A DNA stretch of 64,000 nt from Voacanga thouarsii (GCA_026120185.1 JANUWF010001938.1:682001-746000); one strand, 5' to 3'; counted from the stretch's first letter, positions 27,960 to 40,843 are shown. The notes: generated from the sequence alone by a model not told the origin. A program made the numbers and translations.

Positions 27960-28326
27960 TGTTATAAAATTAGGGTAGTGTTAGAATAAAATCTACACAC
28001 TACACACTAAGAAAATTCTAACTATTCTTTACACAAAAATTTCTCTTCAAACTTCTCTCTTTCTTTCTCTCACAATTCTTTCTCTAATCTTTCTTTCACT
28101 AATCTTTCTTTCACAAAATGATGGTGTGTTACAAGCTTAGAGAATAGCTCTATTTATAGAGCTCTAATTAGTGGAATACATCATGACATACATCATCTTC
28201 AACTAATCTCAATTAATGGTGTCTCCACTAAATAGTGGACATCCATAAAAATCTTCTAATAATTCACATAAATCCATAATTAGTGAAGCCTCCACTAATT
28301 AATGGAGATTCCAATAATTCATAACA
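27960..28326. repeat. Right LTR of copia element 2 (5' LTR in element sense)
   Basis: 367 bp from TGTTATAAAA to AATTCATAACA, followed by the AGATA target duplication. In the element sense it precedes the leader CGTTATCAGCACGAG and the gag frame. Confidence 0.95.
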
Positions 28327-28331
28327 AGATA

Positions 28332-29250
28332 AAGTTTTATTTAAATTTTTTTCCTTTCTTTTTTATGTTGTTCTTCTATGAATATTTAAAATAATAATAA
28401 TTTGCAATCTCAAGAGTTGAGCTTACACCTTTTTCCCTCTTTTCTTGAAAACTTTATAGTCATGTATGAAATTTAATAATCTAGCACTCAATTGTTTAGT
28501 TTCTTAGGATTTAACTTTTGTGCATTTGAGATTTAATTAAATAATAACAAGACTTAAAACTTGCTTTCATGAGACTATTATAGAATTAAGAAGTTTAGTG
28601 CCTGCCAAATGCATAATTATTAACAAAATATTGCTCTCCGAGAGAATTTTCTTGTACTCATAACATTCTTTACATGACCTGCTGCTTTTAGATTTGGAAA
28701 TTATATTGATAAATTGATAATTTCATTTGCATGTCCGCAAGACCAGAACAGATTGTAGACAAATACCATTAAGTGATAACTTAAATAAACATAAATAGGT
28801 GTCAATATTGCCAGTCATTAGGCAGAAGCATACAAAAGTCAACAGTGAATTAAGTTACACGACATTCAGTAAAGGGCAAAGTACAAGCCATTCTACACAC
28901 TACTTAGTACACAAAAATGCAACTTTACTGCAGTTACTACCCCTATGGTATATACATATGTTAGAGGGTACACATAGGACAATCAATCCAAAACTCTGAA
29001 CTCCAGCATGCTTTCCTAGCAAAACTTCGCTGGGATGCTCTTGATCAACTTCACAAGAAACTACACAGGCAAACAAGAAATGCATAAGAAATTGTACTCT
29101 AACAATTTACTCTTAAGTTAGGCAACAAGTAAGATGCCAAAGTTTTAAAAACAATGAATGAGTACGTTATGCTGTAGCAACCTACTAACTAAGCTTCTGG
29201 TTGGTCCAATTTTCATTTGATTTGTGAATCACATTAAAACCCCTGGTTTC
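28332..29250. repeat. Post-insertion spacer and unidentified duplicated block (arm B)
   Basis: 28332-28440 is AT-rich and parallels 17200-17300. 28445-29245 is the counterpart of 17620-18375. It lies 0.9 kb beyond the SMC2 stop codon on the downstream side. No gene recognised. Its retention in both arms reflects duplication, not necessarily function. Confidence 0.65.
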
Positions 29251-30112
29251 TAAGAAATTGCTGTTACTTGCTTGAAACAAGGTTTCTAACGATGCTGATG
29301 CTGCAACCCGCTTGATAGTTTTGCACTAATTCACTCATGTAACGCGGCTAACGGAATAACTACTTAACAAAATACACAAGCCATACTAAGTCATGTCATT
29401 ACAAAGATGAACATCCCCATGCAAGCTTTTCCACGAGGCCCCTTATTCTCTTTTTAGTTGCCTGACTTGGCTCTGTCATTCCAGCAACTAGATGAACACA
29501 CCTCAAAGTATTATATTGCAGGTGCCAAACAAACCCTTATGCTCTAATTAGCCTGATCCCGGTTCAGGTCCTACGGCCTTGCTCATTCTCGTCTAGTGCC
29601 ATTTTCCTTTCCACCAGGCTCCTCACACAAGGACCTAGGTGATTGTTTTTGAAATGGATATACAAATAGAAGAAAATACTCCCTCCGTCCCATTAAAATT
29701 GGCCTACTTACTATTTTGGAATGTCTCATTAATTTGACACTTTCCTTAAAATAAAAGTTTTTACTATACAATTTATTATAAAATAATCAATATACCCCAC
29801 ATATATTTATTTATATTTTTAAATTTGACATAAAATATTATAGAACTTACATATTTTTTATTTTTATTATATTATATTATTATTATATTATAATTTTTAC
29901 TTTTGTATAAAATATCGTGCCAAGTCAACCACTGCCAATTTTAATGGGACGGAGAGAGTATAATAATAAGACCCCTCAACCAATTCAGTTGTAATAACAA
30001 ATTTACAGGCTTTTTTGAATAAGGATTTTCAGAAAATACTAGTGAAATATCAACAAAATTCATCGAGTTAAAAAAACAGGTGATAAAAAGAATAGTTACC
30101 AGTTTATCCAAG
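29251..30112. other. Downstream flank of SMC2 containing a Stowaway MITE
   Basis: No gene recognised. This part (to about 31040, including the last SMC2 exons) is absent from arm A, where a deletion joins the two sides. The minus-strand SMC2 3' UTR probably occupies the right end. Confidence 0.5.
29679..29958. mobile_element. Stowaway MITE
   Basis: 280 bp with terminal inverted repeats of at least 20 bp: the left end is CTCCCTCCGTCCCATTAAAA, and the right end is its complement apart from one base (plus-strand GACGGAGAGAG). Flanking TA dinucleotides at 29677-29678 and 29959-29960 fit the Stowaway target duplication. The interior is AT-rich and non-coding. Confidence 0.92.
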
Positions 30113-33100
30113 TCACTTGCTTTGCTTGGATGTAACAGTTCTTTGCACGGTCGAGACACCGTCTACAAATTTTGTACGGAAAAGAACATTGGCATTGTTG
30201 AACATTCCTTCCTTCAAAGAGACAACAATAAACTACAGAACAAAATAAAAGAAGGTGGGTTACCAGAAAAGTACTGAAATCATTAAAACTAATAAAACAG
30301 GAACAAAGATTGTTAGACAACTTGGCGCTTATGGCCCCAGTATCATCCATTAATATAGTCTATAAGTTCTTTTATGACAAAGATGCTAGCCAGATAGCTC
30401 TCTGCAACAGAATGCAGATCCAAAGGCATCAAACTCATAACAATTTCTTTTTGTGGAATTAAAAGATACTAATCCAATTCCAAAAGTCAAACTCATATAA
30501 AGATAACGAACCTGAGAATGTGGAAAGTGTGTTTTGATCATCCTTCCTATATTCTGTGTGTGACTTAGATCAAGAGCTGCGTCAACCTGCCAGAGCACCA
30601 GTCCAGATGATAATAAATTCCTTCTATTTGAATACAAGCATTTGACTTAGCAAAACTGCAATAAGCTAATAATTGTACATGACCATATAGCAATGCAATC
30701 TATTCTTGGTTTTTGGGTTACAATGCCGTATTATGTAAAGTTGCTGAGTTGATATCTGCTACAGTAAGTTCTTTGGGCAATCAACTAAAGAAGATGAAGG
30801 AAAAAAAAAATTAAGCAACACCCAGAACCAGGTGCAATTGATTCTAGAAATTTACATCGAGAATGAGATTGAAGTCCAGAAATATTAGTGTGAAGGTTGC
30901 ATTTCTCCAAGAGAAAACAATTGTGTAAAATACCTCATCCAAAATATAAAGAGGAGCTGGTTTGAACAGAAGCAATGCCAAAATAAGAGAAAGGGCGAGC
31001 AGAGATCTTTGTCCTCCACTAAGTTCTGAGAGTGACTGCTTCCATACACTTCCAAATGCAACACGAACTTCCAGACCATCCAAGAAGCTGCATCCTTCAG
31101 GGGGTTCAAGTTTTGCCATTGTGCCAGGCAACAAAGTTGAAAATATAGATCCAAAATCACTGAAGAAATGTCAAACAAATTTGATATTAATCATGGTTAA
31201 ACCAGGCAAAATTGACAGAGTAAAACTCCAACATATATACGCTATTGGAAATAGAAGGCAAATATTCAGTTTGTGCTTAATTAGGGAGAAAATATGTATC
31301 TAATTGAATGATCTGAAGAAAACATGGACGAATGCTGTGTCCAAAAGCATCACCCCTCTCTCCCCCCTCCCAAATGTGTTGAAATGGAAACTTAACTCAC
31401 CTGTTAACTTTTGCCCAAGTGACTTTGAGTGTTTCTTTCTTCTTCTCATCAAGTTCTTCAATCACCAACTTGATTTTTGATTTGTCATTCTACAACAAAA
31501 CTTATTTCAAGTTAAAAACATTGTGGCACTGAAAATATTTTCAGAAGACCAATACACAAACCTCAATAATGTTCTTTTTAGATATCAAGTCGTTATATTC
31601 ATCTTCGGCCTTCTCAAACATCGCCATAACCTTTTTGTTTACTCTTTTCTCGAGGCTTCAATAGGAGAAAAAGAAGGCAATAGAAATGGTTAAAAATAAT
31701 TCTTTTGAATTCTTGGCATACAAATGAAGCTGATAAAGTAATACAGTTCAATAATACTGTTCAATTCATAAAATCAATAATTGAAAACCTGCCAAATAAA
31801 CTGCAAAATACTCATGTCTCACCCAGATAACTCAGTTTGCAGCTTTTCAAAATTTTCCCTCTCCTTGTGAGGATCCCGAGATGCAAAATCATAGTCAGTC
31901 CCACTCTTCCCAAAAAGTTGTTTCTCAGAGGTAATCCAAGAATTCTTCTCTATCAGTTTTTCAACCTTCATAGAACAGTTTTTTTGTTCAATTTCCATGC
32001 GTTTCACCTACAGCTCAACACCAAAAAGGAAAGAGGACTGAGCATCCATATGCAATCAACACAATAAGCAAAAAGAAAGCCTAATAAACAATTACATCAT
32101 TTTCCATCCTTTTCTTTTCAAGGTTGATTTCTGTAATTCTATGCTTTAGTTTCTGCTGCTCCTTGAGGATGTTATTTATTTCTGAATCACGTTCTTTCAT
32201 CTTCATACGAGCTAAGTTAAGCTCCGATTCAGCCTGATTATGATCATTTCGCAGAGATGCAACCTGTACATGAAAGTGGAAATAGGATTAATCCGGATTA
32301 GTTCTTTCAAGAATAGAGTGATAATTGCACCATACAGAATCACCTTGTTCTTATGAGCATCCAACTCTAGTGTAAGATTGTCTATCTGCTTCTTCAAAGA
32401 AACTAACTGACTTGTCAGAGATGTATGTTCCTGTTTAACTGCTTCCATTTCCATTACAAGCCTTTGCCGTTCATTTTCATGACCCTAGTAGTTGTGGCAA
32501 GCATATTAAAGATATTTTCAATCTTTCAAAACTTCGTACAGAGATAACATAACACAACACATCTTTAACACCCAGACTGTGCAGAAAATTAGATAAAAAG
32601 GGGTTTTATGTTTTCTTTTTTTCCCCTCTGCCCAGGGTGGACAATCAGTGAGCCATAAAATCCTTTTAGCTCACAAAACTACAATGCTTATTTTTTAGTT
32701 TCAAGATCCAGAAGCTCAAAAACATACCTTGAGTTCATTTGATGCTGATTGCATCTTAGCCTTTACTGCCTTGATTTTCTTCTCTAGATCTTTGAGCCTG
32801 CCCTCCCTGCTGCCAGCATGCTCATGAATTGACTTTTCAAGGTCTGAAACTTTAGTAACACAAACTTTATGGAACTGTTTCTTTTCCTTAACAGCTGATC
32901 TTGCTTCTCCAAGATCCTGTTCAATCTTCTTGACTAGTTCACCAAGCTAAAGCACCAAATAGGAATGGCAATTAGTTCATTATGTAAAAAGCATAAGACA
33001 CTTATCTGTATAAGAAAAGGAATCATGAGAACTTGGGCTGAAGAAAAGAAATTAAAACACAAAACTGAGATATAATTCCAGGATGCCAACCTTATGATGC

Positions 33101-36100
33101 TCATTCTGCTCAGCCCTTTTCTGAAATAGTGAGAGATCATAGGACTTGAGTTCCAATTGTGCCTTGAGGTCTTTGAACTTTCTTTGAATAGGAAGGATTT
33201 CACTAATCTGAAATTAAAGTAATATGAACACTAATACAACCCATTTGGGTCCTTAAACACTTAAAAGTACAGCACATTTACTAACTACTAAAAGTTGGGG
33301 AAAATAAGATAGCATGGTCCATCATTGTTGCATATAATGTTGTGCGGGCAACATATGAAGAAAAATATCGGACAACCTGACAGGGAAAATTAGTTATTTT
33401 GCTTTTGGCAGAAATTATAACGGTAGTAGCCTTCTGGAAGTGATGTGCATCGATCTCGCAATGAATATTCTTTCACAGCAGCATATCAGCTTTTATTGAG
33501 TTTATATCATGCTTGAAGATTATATGATTGAAGGGAAGTAAGTGAAATTAAAAAGTAAAAGATGAAAAAGAAGAGTCATCCCAGGACATATTTTAAGAAG
33601 AAGGCAGTGTCACTTTGCCCAGAGGTATTTCACCTGAATCCCTCAGCCCCCTTCCCCCAATAAAAGAAAAGGAGCAATCAATGATTAAAGAATGACTTCT
33701 GAATTAGCTTTGAAGCTAATGATATAGTTGAACAAAGAATCCAGTAATCAAACTCATAAGAAGTATACTAACCTTAGCATCAATGTCTGCTAGGCACTTC
33801 TGATGGTACAAAAGTTTTGATTCAGCATCTGCCAAGGTATGAAGTTGTCGTAACAACTCACCACCACCCCTGCAAAAGGAAGTTAGCATCTCAGATGTAT
33901 ACAGTGTATATTGCAGATTTAACGATTCTAATGTGCATAAAAATAGACAAAATTTTGCCATCCAGTGATTTTCAAATCTAATTAGCAATCTCTAAATAAG
34001 GTTGATGCATAAGAAGCCAATCATTACTTCCGACTACCACCAGTCAAAAGCCCACTGGGCTGGAATATATCTCCTTCAAGAGTCACACTTGGTGTTCCAA
34101 TCTCCCTATTAAAAGCAACCTACAAAGCAGCAAAGCAAGTGATTAAAAATGTGATGAAAGAAAATCTGAAGAAAACAAAAGATATTTTAGACAGCCGAAG
34201 CACACAAGAAAGGAAGTTGTGTGTAAGAAAATTGTAGTAATCTGCACTCTTTGTCCATGTTATAGTACAGCAGAGTCATGTAAGTATTAACACCCTCTGC
34301 ATTTCATGAGGTAATAACAAATGCAAAGCTTCAACTGCTAGCACTCAATAGGATTATTGAAAGCAACTAGAAATAAATGTGTTACTTTACATGAGAAAAG
34401 AAGTTGTGATTACACTTGAAAGAAAAACCAAGGCCATGACTTCATCAATGTATATTGCCACATCCCTGAAACCAAACATCACAGCAGATAGCACCTAAAT
34501 GTCCCCAAAATACAGTCACCTAGATGCTAGATCACCAATCTTCTATGATCACTGTTGCTCTCTCACCACTTAAAGCATGACAAAACTAACACACATTAAA
34601 TCAGGCTACAACATATAGACCAAATATTATTATGCCAACTAATTCACCAGCATTGCTTCTACAAACAAATAAAAGTATCTGAAAGGAAATAAAACCATCA
34701 GTTACAGTATCATGACAGTCATTTTGTTTTCCAATAGTGTCCCTGGCTGGTTGTGAGCAGTATAAAAGCATCACTTCATTGTGCAGGCTTATTCTGAAGT
34801 ATACACATAAGATTTTCATTTGGAGTAACAGAGATGACCTTCTAGACACGAGTTACCAAAGAAGGGCTGAGGAAAAAATGCCCCATGTGTAACCCCTCAA
34901 TAGAATGTAAAATATTCTGGAAAACAAGGAATTATGTGTAATAAAATAAAACTGGAGCATGGTGATAAATGGATTTGCATGCTTGATCAAAGTGCACAAA
35001 TGTAAGATCTTCAGCAAAACCAGCGAATTACATGCAATAAAACAAAACTGAAGCATGACAGAATAGCTACCATGAATGTGAACCAATCTAACATAATAAC
35101 AGGAAAACTCTCGACCTACCTCTCTTGCAGCATCAATTGTTTTGCATATGAAGGTTGAACCAAATACATATTCCATTGCACTCTGCAGATCACACATACC
35201 CCTTAGGATATTATACCTGACAGTATAAAATTTATATTTCTATACAAATACAACTGTGTGTAGGCAGACAGACATTAGTGCATAAAAATCTATAAGCACA
35301 GGTAAACATACATGAAAGAATAGATGGGTAACAGATTGATCAACAGGCCACAAATAAAATACAGGAAGTAAATGCATTTTAAACTTCTAGCACAGAATGA
35401 AGAATCCCATTTTAATAATCCCTGACTATGGGTGCTACAGCAGTGAAAAACTGCACTTAACCATATGAAAGCAAGGGAAGAGAAACCAGAAAGAAGAAAA
35501 AAAAAAAAAAGGTCATGTAACAACATACAGTCAATTCATCATCATATCCGACCAAAGAAAGTGCAACTTCAGCATTTCCCTCGCCAACCTGTTAAAAAGA
35601 GTAACTACATTCAAGTTGAAAGGGTCATATTATTGAGAAACATAGAGAGAAAATTTATTGTAGAGACAAACCAATCTGATGGCAGAATTCCGAACTCTTG
35701 GTGGGACAGAATGACTTTGAATTTTGTTCAAAGGAATAATGGTCACCCTCCTTCGAAGACCACCATTTTGAAGAAGCTGCTTCCCGGTATTTTCTGTGTC
35801 TACCACAATGTTAAACAACTTGCCACCAGCAGCAACCTAATAAAGATCCAAAAAGACAGCACAATAGAGATGGATTAGTTGAATGTCTTAAACCAAGAAA
35901 AGCCACTAAACTCTCAAATATTTTGTTCATGCATTACCAACCTCTAGGGCAGTCATTGCAGAGCTATCCTTCACTTTTATCAATTTTGCAACCACGCCTT
36001 TCACTTTAGACCTATCAAAGTTCTTCACGGGATCATTGAATGTGAAATCTACATTAGCCAATTGTGAAGAAAGAATTCGGATTTCATCCTTCAGCTGCTG

Positions 36101-38394
36101 CACTTTATCTAACTCACTTGCACGATCCTGACAAGATAACCAAAAGAATGATGTTAATGGCACATTCTGTATTGGTGAAAAAGATTGTTGTCTTGTCTGA
36201 CTCTCTGACAATAAAGCAGCTAACCTTTTGTAATGCTTCCATCTGACCCGCCTTGTATGGGAGAGCTTCTAAAGCCTTTTTAACCTTATCCACATCATTT
36301 GTTCGGATGTTGAGCTCATTTTCAAAGGCAGCAGCTTCTTCACGCTTTGAGAACAACTGTGATGTTTTCTCCTTCAGCTCTTTCTCAGAGTGACTTATTT
36401 TTGTTTCCAGCTGTTTCAGTTCTGTCTCTGCCTTTCCAACTGCCACCTTGGCATCATGAAGTTGATCTTCAAGGCACTTTTCCTCATTTCCACTGCTTTT
36501 CCCCGCTAACACTCCCTAAAATCATATTTTCACCATCAATTTCATGAAATTTAGCTTCAATATGAACTTCACCATTGTTTGCCTTAGAAGACTTACCTGG
36601 TACTCCTTCTCATGCTCATCCAAATTCTTAGAAAGCTCCTCAAATTTTCTCTTGAGATCAGCAGCTCCATCTTCAGCACTTTTTACAGCAGCAGCCTTCT
36701 CTTCAGCAGATTGCTTCAATTCTTCTAGGTTTCTTTCAATCTGGAATCAACAAGGGAAGAATTTGACATAGAGAATAAAAGGAAAGAGCACAACTTGGCA
36801 ATGGAACACTGAAATATGGCAGAAGATGATAAGCATATTATATCATCAAAGCAAGGATTCATGTCCTTTGTACCTTTTCGAGATTCTCTTTCTCAGTCAT
36901 GAGAATATCCTCTTCATTTCTCAGTATCGCCGTTTCCTTAACCAAATTCTGGGAAAGAGCATCAACGTTATCAGAAAGAGCTTTCACCTCACCTCCCATG
37001 CTTGCTTCCTTCTCAGCAGTGAGTTTGGCTACTTTCTGTTCTGTCTCCTGTACTTCTTTGTGCATTCTTCCCATATTATCATCGATTTCAGAAATCTTAT
37101 TCTTTATGTCTTCCACCATCTGAACAGCATTATCTTTAACTTTTTCTGCTTGAACATACTCATAGGCTATGCAAAACCTCTTTAGACGATCCAGTTCTGC
37201 ACTTCCATTAGCCCATTGCATGTACTGCATCCTCTCTTTCCTCAACTTCTCCAAAGCCGGGAGGATTTCATGGTCTAGAAGCTTGTCAATCTCATCTACT
37301 TTACTCTGCTTTTTCTCGAGTGTTTTCAAAGCAGCCTCTTTCTTTGTTTCATACATTCTTGTCCCAGCAGCTTCTTCAAGCATGGACAAAATTTCAGGAG
37401 GTTTCATGTTAAGAACTTTAGTAATACGGCCTTGCATTATAAGAAAATGTGGGTTGTTTACATTCAACTGCACTGAATGAAAAAGATTCTGAACTCTGCT
37501 AGGCTGCGCAAGGTGTCCATTGATCAAATACTTGTTCCTCCCACCAACTACAATCTGCAAATAAACGAGAATTTCCTCAAAACAGGTGTGAAAAGGTTGT
37601 TCTATTGCAAAATATGTCTTCAAGTAATTTAGGAATTGCATTGTCTAAGGGGAAAAAAAATAGTGCTTTAGCGGATATTCTTCCTCACTACACCCATTGA
37701 ATCAAAGGGCAAGAAATAATTGGAGAACCCAGTTTAACTTGCATTAAGGAAAAATAACCGTAGCTCAACATCTCTGGACACTAAGATGAAAATACGAACT
37801 TTCATATAACAATGCCCTAAAGGAAACGACTCAAAGTGGTTAAAGCCATTACCTTCCACTTAAGTAGCCTTTTGTTTAGAGGTAAACAATAAGTTTAGTG
37901 CACATCTTACAGCTTCAACCCCTTTCTAGAGGTAAGAGCCCTCCTCTCAAGCTTTGAACTTATAAGAATTTGACAGAACCCGGGGCAAAATTAAAATTGA
38001 ATTTCTAGAAATGGGTGTGTGAGGGAGGGGACTAATACTTCAACAGTAAAACTTAGCTCCAATTTTAAAAGTGTACCTGGCGGGTGACGGTGATTTCGGG
38101 GCATTCTTCATAACCCAAAGGGCTCCGACTTCGATCCGAATTGTCGAACACAATTGACACGGTGGCTTTGGTAATCCCAGCTTGGCCTTGCTTGTACACT
38201 AGCTCTTGTAAATTCGAAGCCCTAACCTGCTGCAAATTGGTAATCCCCAACACAAAGCAAATGGAGTCCAGGATGTTGGATTTGCCCGATCCATTTAGCC
38301 CGGTTATGGCATTAAAGTATGGATCGAAACCAGACACCACCGTCCTCGTTGCGTAGGATTTGAATCCCTCCAAACATATTTCTCTGATATGCAT
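30113..38394 (-). CDS. SMC2: SMC2, condensin core ATPase (CAP-E)
   Basis: Structural maintenance of chromosomes 2, which pairs with SMC4 to form condensin and compacts mitotic chromosomes. Twenty exons with GT-AG borders: 38077-38394, 36874-37554, 36597-36740, 36225-36515, 35942-36127, 35672-35836, 35529-35588, 35120-35182, 34028-34119, 33773-33869, 33091-33207, 32728-32946, 32344-32484, 32096-32263, 31823-32007, 31562-31655, 31401-31489, 30934-31159, 30512-30586 and 30113-30232. The joined frame is 1176 aa, nearly identical in length to Arabidopsis CAP-E1. N-terminal [14 protein letters not shown] and Walker A GLNGSGKS (32-39). Coiled coil, then hinge with a Gly-rich motif ([14 protein letters not shown], about 657-670), second coiled coil, ABC signature LSGGQ (1083-1087) and Walker B LYILDEVDAALD (from 1107). 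All key residues are present. A partial duplicate of exons 15-18 lies at 18385-19285. An E2F-like site lies upstream. Confidence 0.96.
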
Positions 38395-38608
38395 CCTTAC
38401 CGTACAGAAATGTAGACGATAGCAAAATTAGCTTGAATTTGAAACCCTATAATCGCTTTTTTTTCGATAATTTCAAAGATGAAACCCCTTCTATACGTGA
38501 TTTTAGACAAGAATTTGAAGGGGATTCAGATATTGAAACCCCGATAGTGATGTGGAAGTGAAGAGCAGACTGCATCAGACATTATCAGTTGCTTTCTTGG
38601 TAATGAGA

Positions 38609-38618
38609 GGCGGGAAAA
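38609..38618 (-). promoter_or_regulatory. E2F-like site upstream of SMC2
   Basis: Minus strand TTTTCCCGCC fits the plant E2F consensus TTTSSCGC family. It lies about 215 bp upstream of the SMC2 start codon. E2F control is established for many S/G2-phase genes, so the site fits a condensin gene. Binding is inferred. Confidence 0.5.
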
Positions 38619-38639
38619 TATTTTCACGGACACTTTGAA

Positions 38640-39590
38640 ATGGGTATGTCTTTTTTTTATTTTTTTTCTGGAGTGGATTGGGATCAAAATAACTTTAGGC
38701 CTAAGTTTGCTTCGCAAATAATAGGGAAAGGGAAAAAGAAGGGAAGAGTGATATATTTTACTTCTATCAGGATAAATAAATGTAATTATCTTCCTTCTAC
38801 TTAGTTGGAGTGTAAAGGAAAGTAAATATGATTTACCTTTTATTATTTGGTTGTAACTTGTAAGGTATATAGGAAATAAAAAATTATCAATTTACTATTA
38901 TATATATTTCTTATGATAAGGCCAATTCATAATAAATTTGTAAAGTAGGCATTTTTTTTTTTTCTAAATGATAATTTACCCATTTTTTGAGCACCAAGGT
39001 TGCTCAAGAACCACTGCTATATAATCAGTATTCATATAAAGGAACTCGAGCAAGAAAACTAATAAAAGTCATATGAATTTGTCAATTGTAACATTGTAAT
39101 TTCAATAAACCTGTCAATTCATATGAACATTGCCAATTGTGACATTGTCAATTGCAAAAACTTCAATAAACCTGTCAATTCATATGAATTTGCATCATTG
39201 TAACAGACCTATCAAACTATTATTATCCTCAATGCAAAATGTAATTAGAAGCCAGTGTCATAATAGAATTAAAGGTTAAGTAACATCCAAAACAGTGAGT
39301 TTACACGAGCGAACTCAAAATGTTAGGTTAATACAAAAGAAGTCCAAAATAAGAGAAGAGTCTTGTAAGCTTACAAAAATTGGAATCTTAAAAACATAAA
39401 CACTAACATTTTACTACTTACACATTCATCATCTTGTATAGTAATTTCAAATGCATATCTCTAAGCACCGCAAAAAATGCTCTTGCGTCGACAATATTTC
39501 TTAAAAGGTAACAAAGAGTATCAACTATTAAACCTCATGAGACACCAATTATACTTAACTCCTCATATATCTCCTATTCGAAATGAACTT
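38640..39590. other. Intergenic with short local repeats
   Basis: No gene. 39065-39200 contains a roughly 70-bp imperfect direct repeat with the core CCTGTCAATTCATATGAA. Confidence 0.5.
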
Positions 39591-39639
39591 TTGGACGCGA
39601 TTTTTCAGTAATTATTACCCTGCCTTTCTGCAATTGTGT

Positions 39640-40320
39640 TGCCTTCTTTCAAAGCTTCAACAAGTACACTCATTCCAAATTGATTACTTCAATTTGTTTC
39701 TCAAGCAAATCCATCATGACAACCTTCCTTTTAGTACCTCTTGATGTATCCAGTGGGCTAGAAGTATCACTTGGACTCATAGGAACCAAAAAAGATTGAT
39801 AAGAAGCACTACCCCCAATAGACTTATCATCCCGAGTGGTATTTTCTTCTCTTTCCCATTAGCAAAGCCTCTCCTCAGCACTTCTAACTCCTTTTCCAAT
39901 TGCACGGTCCTTGGAGAAAAGTAGTTTCATTTTATCATAATGGGAAATTGGATGAAACCTCCATTTTCCAATTGCTGGGTTTACCTGTACATATTAAACA
40001 TGTACATATCAACATGATAAGAATTTATAATAAAGAATTGGTAAATAACTGAATCGAATATTAATAAATAAGAAAATTACCTCAATTCTATCTTTCCACA
40101 CTTGTGCATCGGCTTCAAATAATCTGATTTCAGGATTCCAACCAAATCCACTACTCTCATGAAAAAGATCATGAGAAATTCTAAAATTGGATTTCAAGGT
40201 CCTTAGACAATTCTTAATATGCTCATTTTCAATGGGAAATCTAAATTTTTCACTACAAGTCTTCACTATGTTACCATAAGTATGTGTGGTCCATGTTCCA
40301 TCAACCCTATTACATCTCAA
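39640..40320 (-). pseudogene. Myb/SANT-like DNA-binding domain gene remnant
   Basis: The minus-strand frame from 40320 encodes a Myb/SANT-like domain of the type in plant L10-interacting and Harbinger-associated proteins: a tryptophan-containing start (GTWTTHTYGN), FRFPIENEHIKNCLRTLKSN, and the conserved end GFGWNPEIRLFEADAQVWKDRI. The first exon ends at a GT near 40080. Downstream (about 39985 to 39640) the continuing frame matches the usual C-terminal part (KWRFHPISHYDKM...FSKDRAIGKG), but a TAA interrupts it soon after, next to the AEERLC segment. No upstream start is visible. Likely a truncated, inactive copy; a rearranged exon structure cannot be excluded. Confidence 0.6.
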
Positions 40321-40798
40321 TCAACCCGATTCGGAAGGAAATAAAAAGCTAACGCAGAAGAGATCCAATTCCCTTCTACATATACTTCCCACCCTCTAAT
40401 CACTCCAACCAAACGAGGTAAATCGCGCATTTACCTCCTATTTCACTTCCCCTTCCCTTTTCATCCTTACTTTCACTCGAACCAAACTTAGCCTTAAGTA
40501 GGTCCAAGCCCAGAGTGTAATCCAAAATTACTTTAACTAGGTCTAAGTCCCGAGCATTGTTCGGGATAAATTATTAATTTTTTTATAGCTTAAGTCATGA
40601 TGTATTTATATACATGTTTTATGTCAATCTTCTGTAATATAGTTTAGGACTTTGAAGTGTAAAATTTTTCATCACATACAAATTATATTCTTCAATATAA
40701 TTCTAAAAATGAAAAATTTAAAAATAATTAAACTCTTATCAAATAACGAAAATGCATGCATATTGACTCATGAATAATAAAAATCTTTATCTAATTTT

Positions 40799-40843
<45 letters not shown>

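Larger units (their letters stand above)
22720..28326 (-). mobile_element. Ty1-copia LTR retrotransposon, complete but coding-defective (element 2)
   Basis: Structurally complete 5.6-kb copia element on the minus strand. The LTRs are exactly 367 bp each (22720-23086 and 27960-28326), start TG and end CA, and are flanked by a perfect 5-bp target duplication AGATA (22715-22719 and 28327-28331). The leader next to the 5' LTR reads CGTTATCAGCACGAG in the sense direction. A purine-rich tract adjoins the 3' LTR (plus-strand CTCCTCCTTGG after 23086). Element-sense order is gag, protease, integrase, reverse transcriptase, RNase H. By eye the LTRs differ at 11 of 367 positions (about 3%). Gag is open, but pol is broken in several places, so movement would need proteins from another copy. 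Confidence 0.97.
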
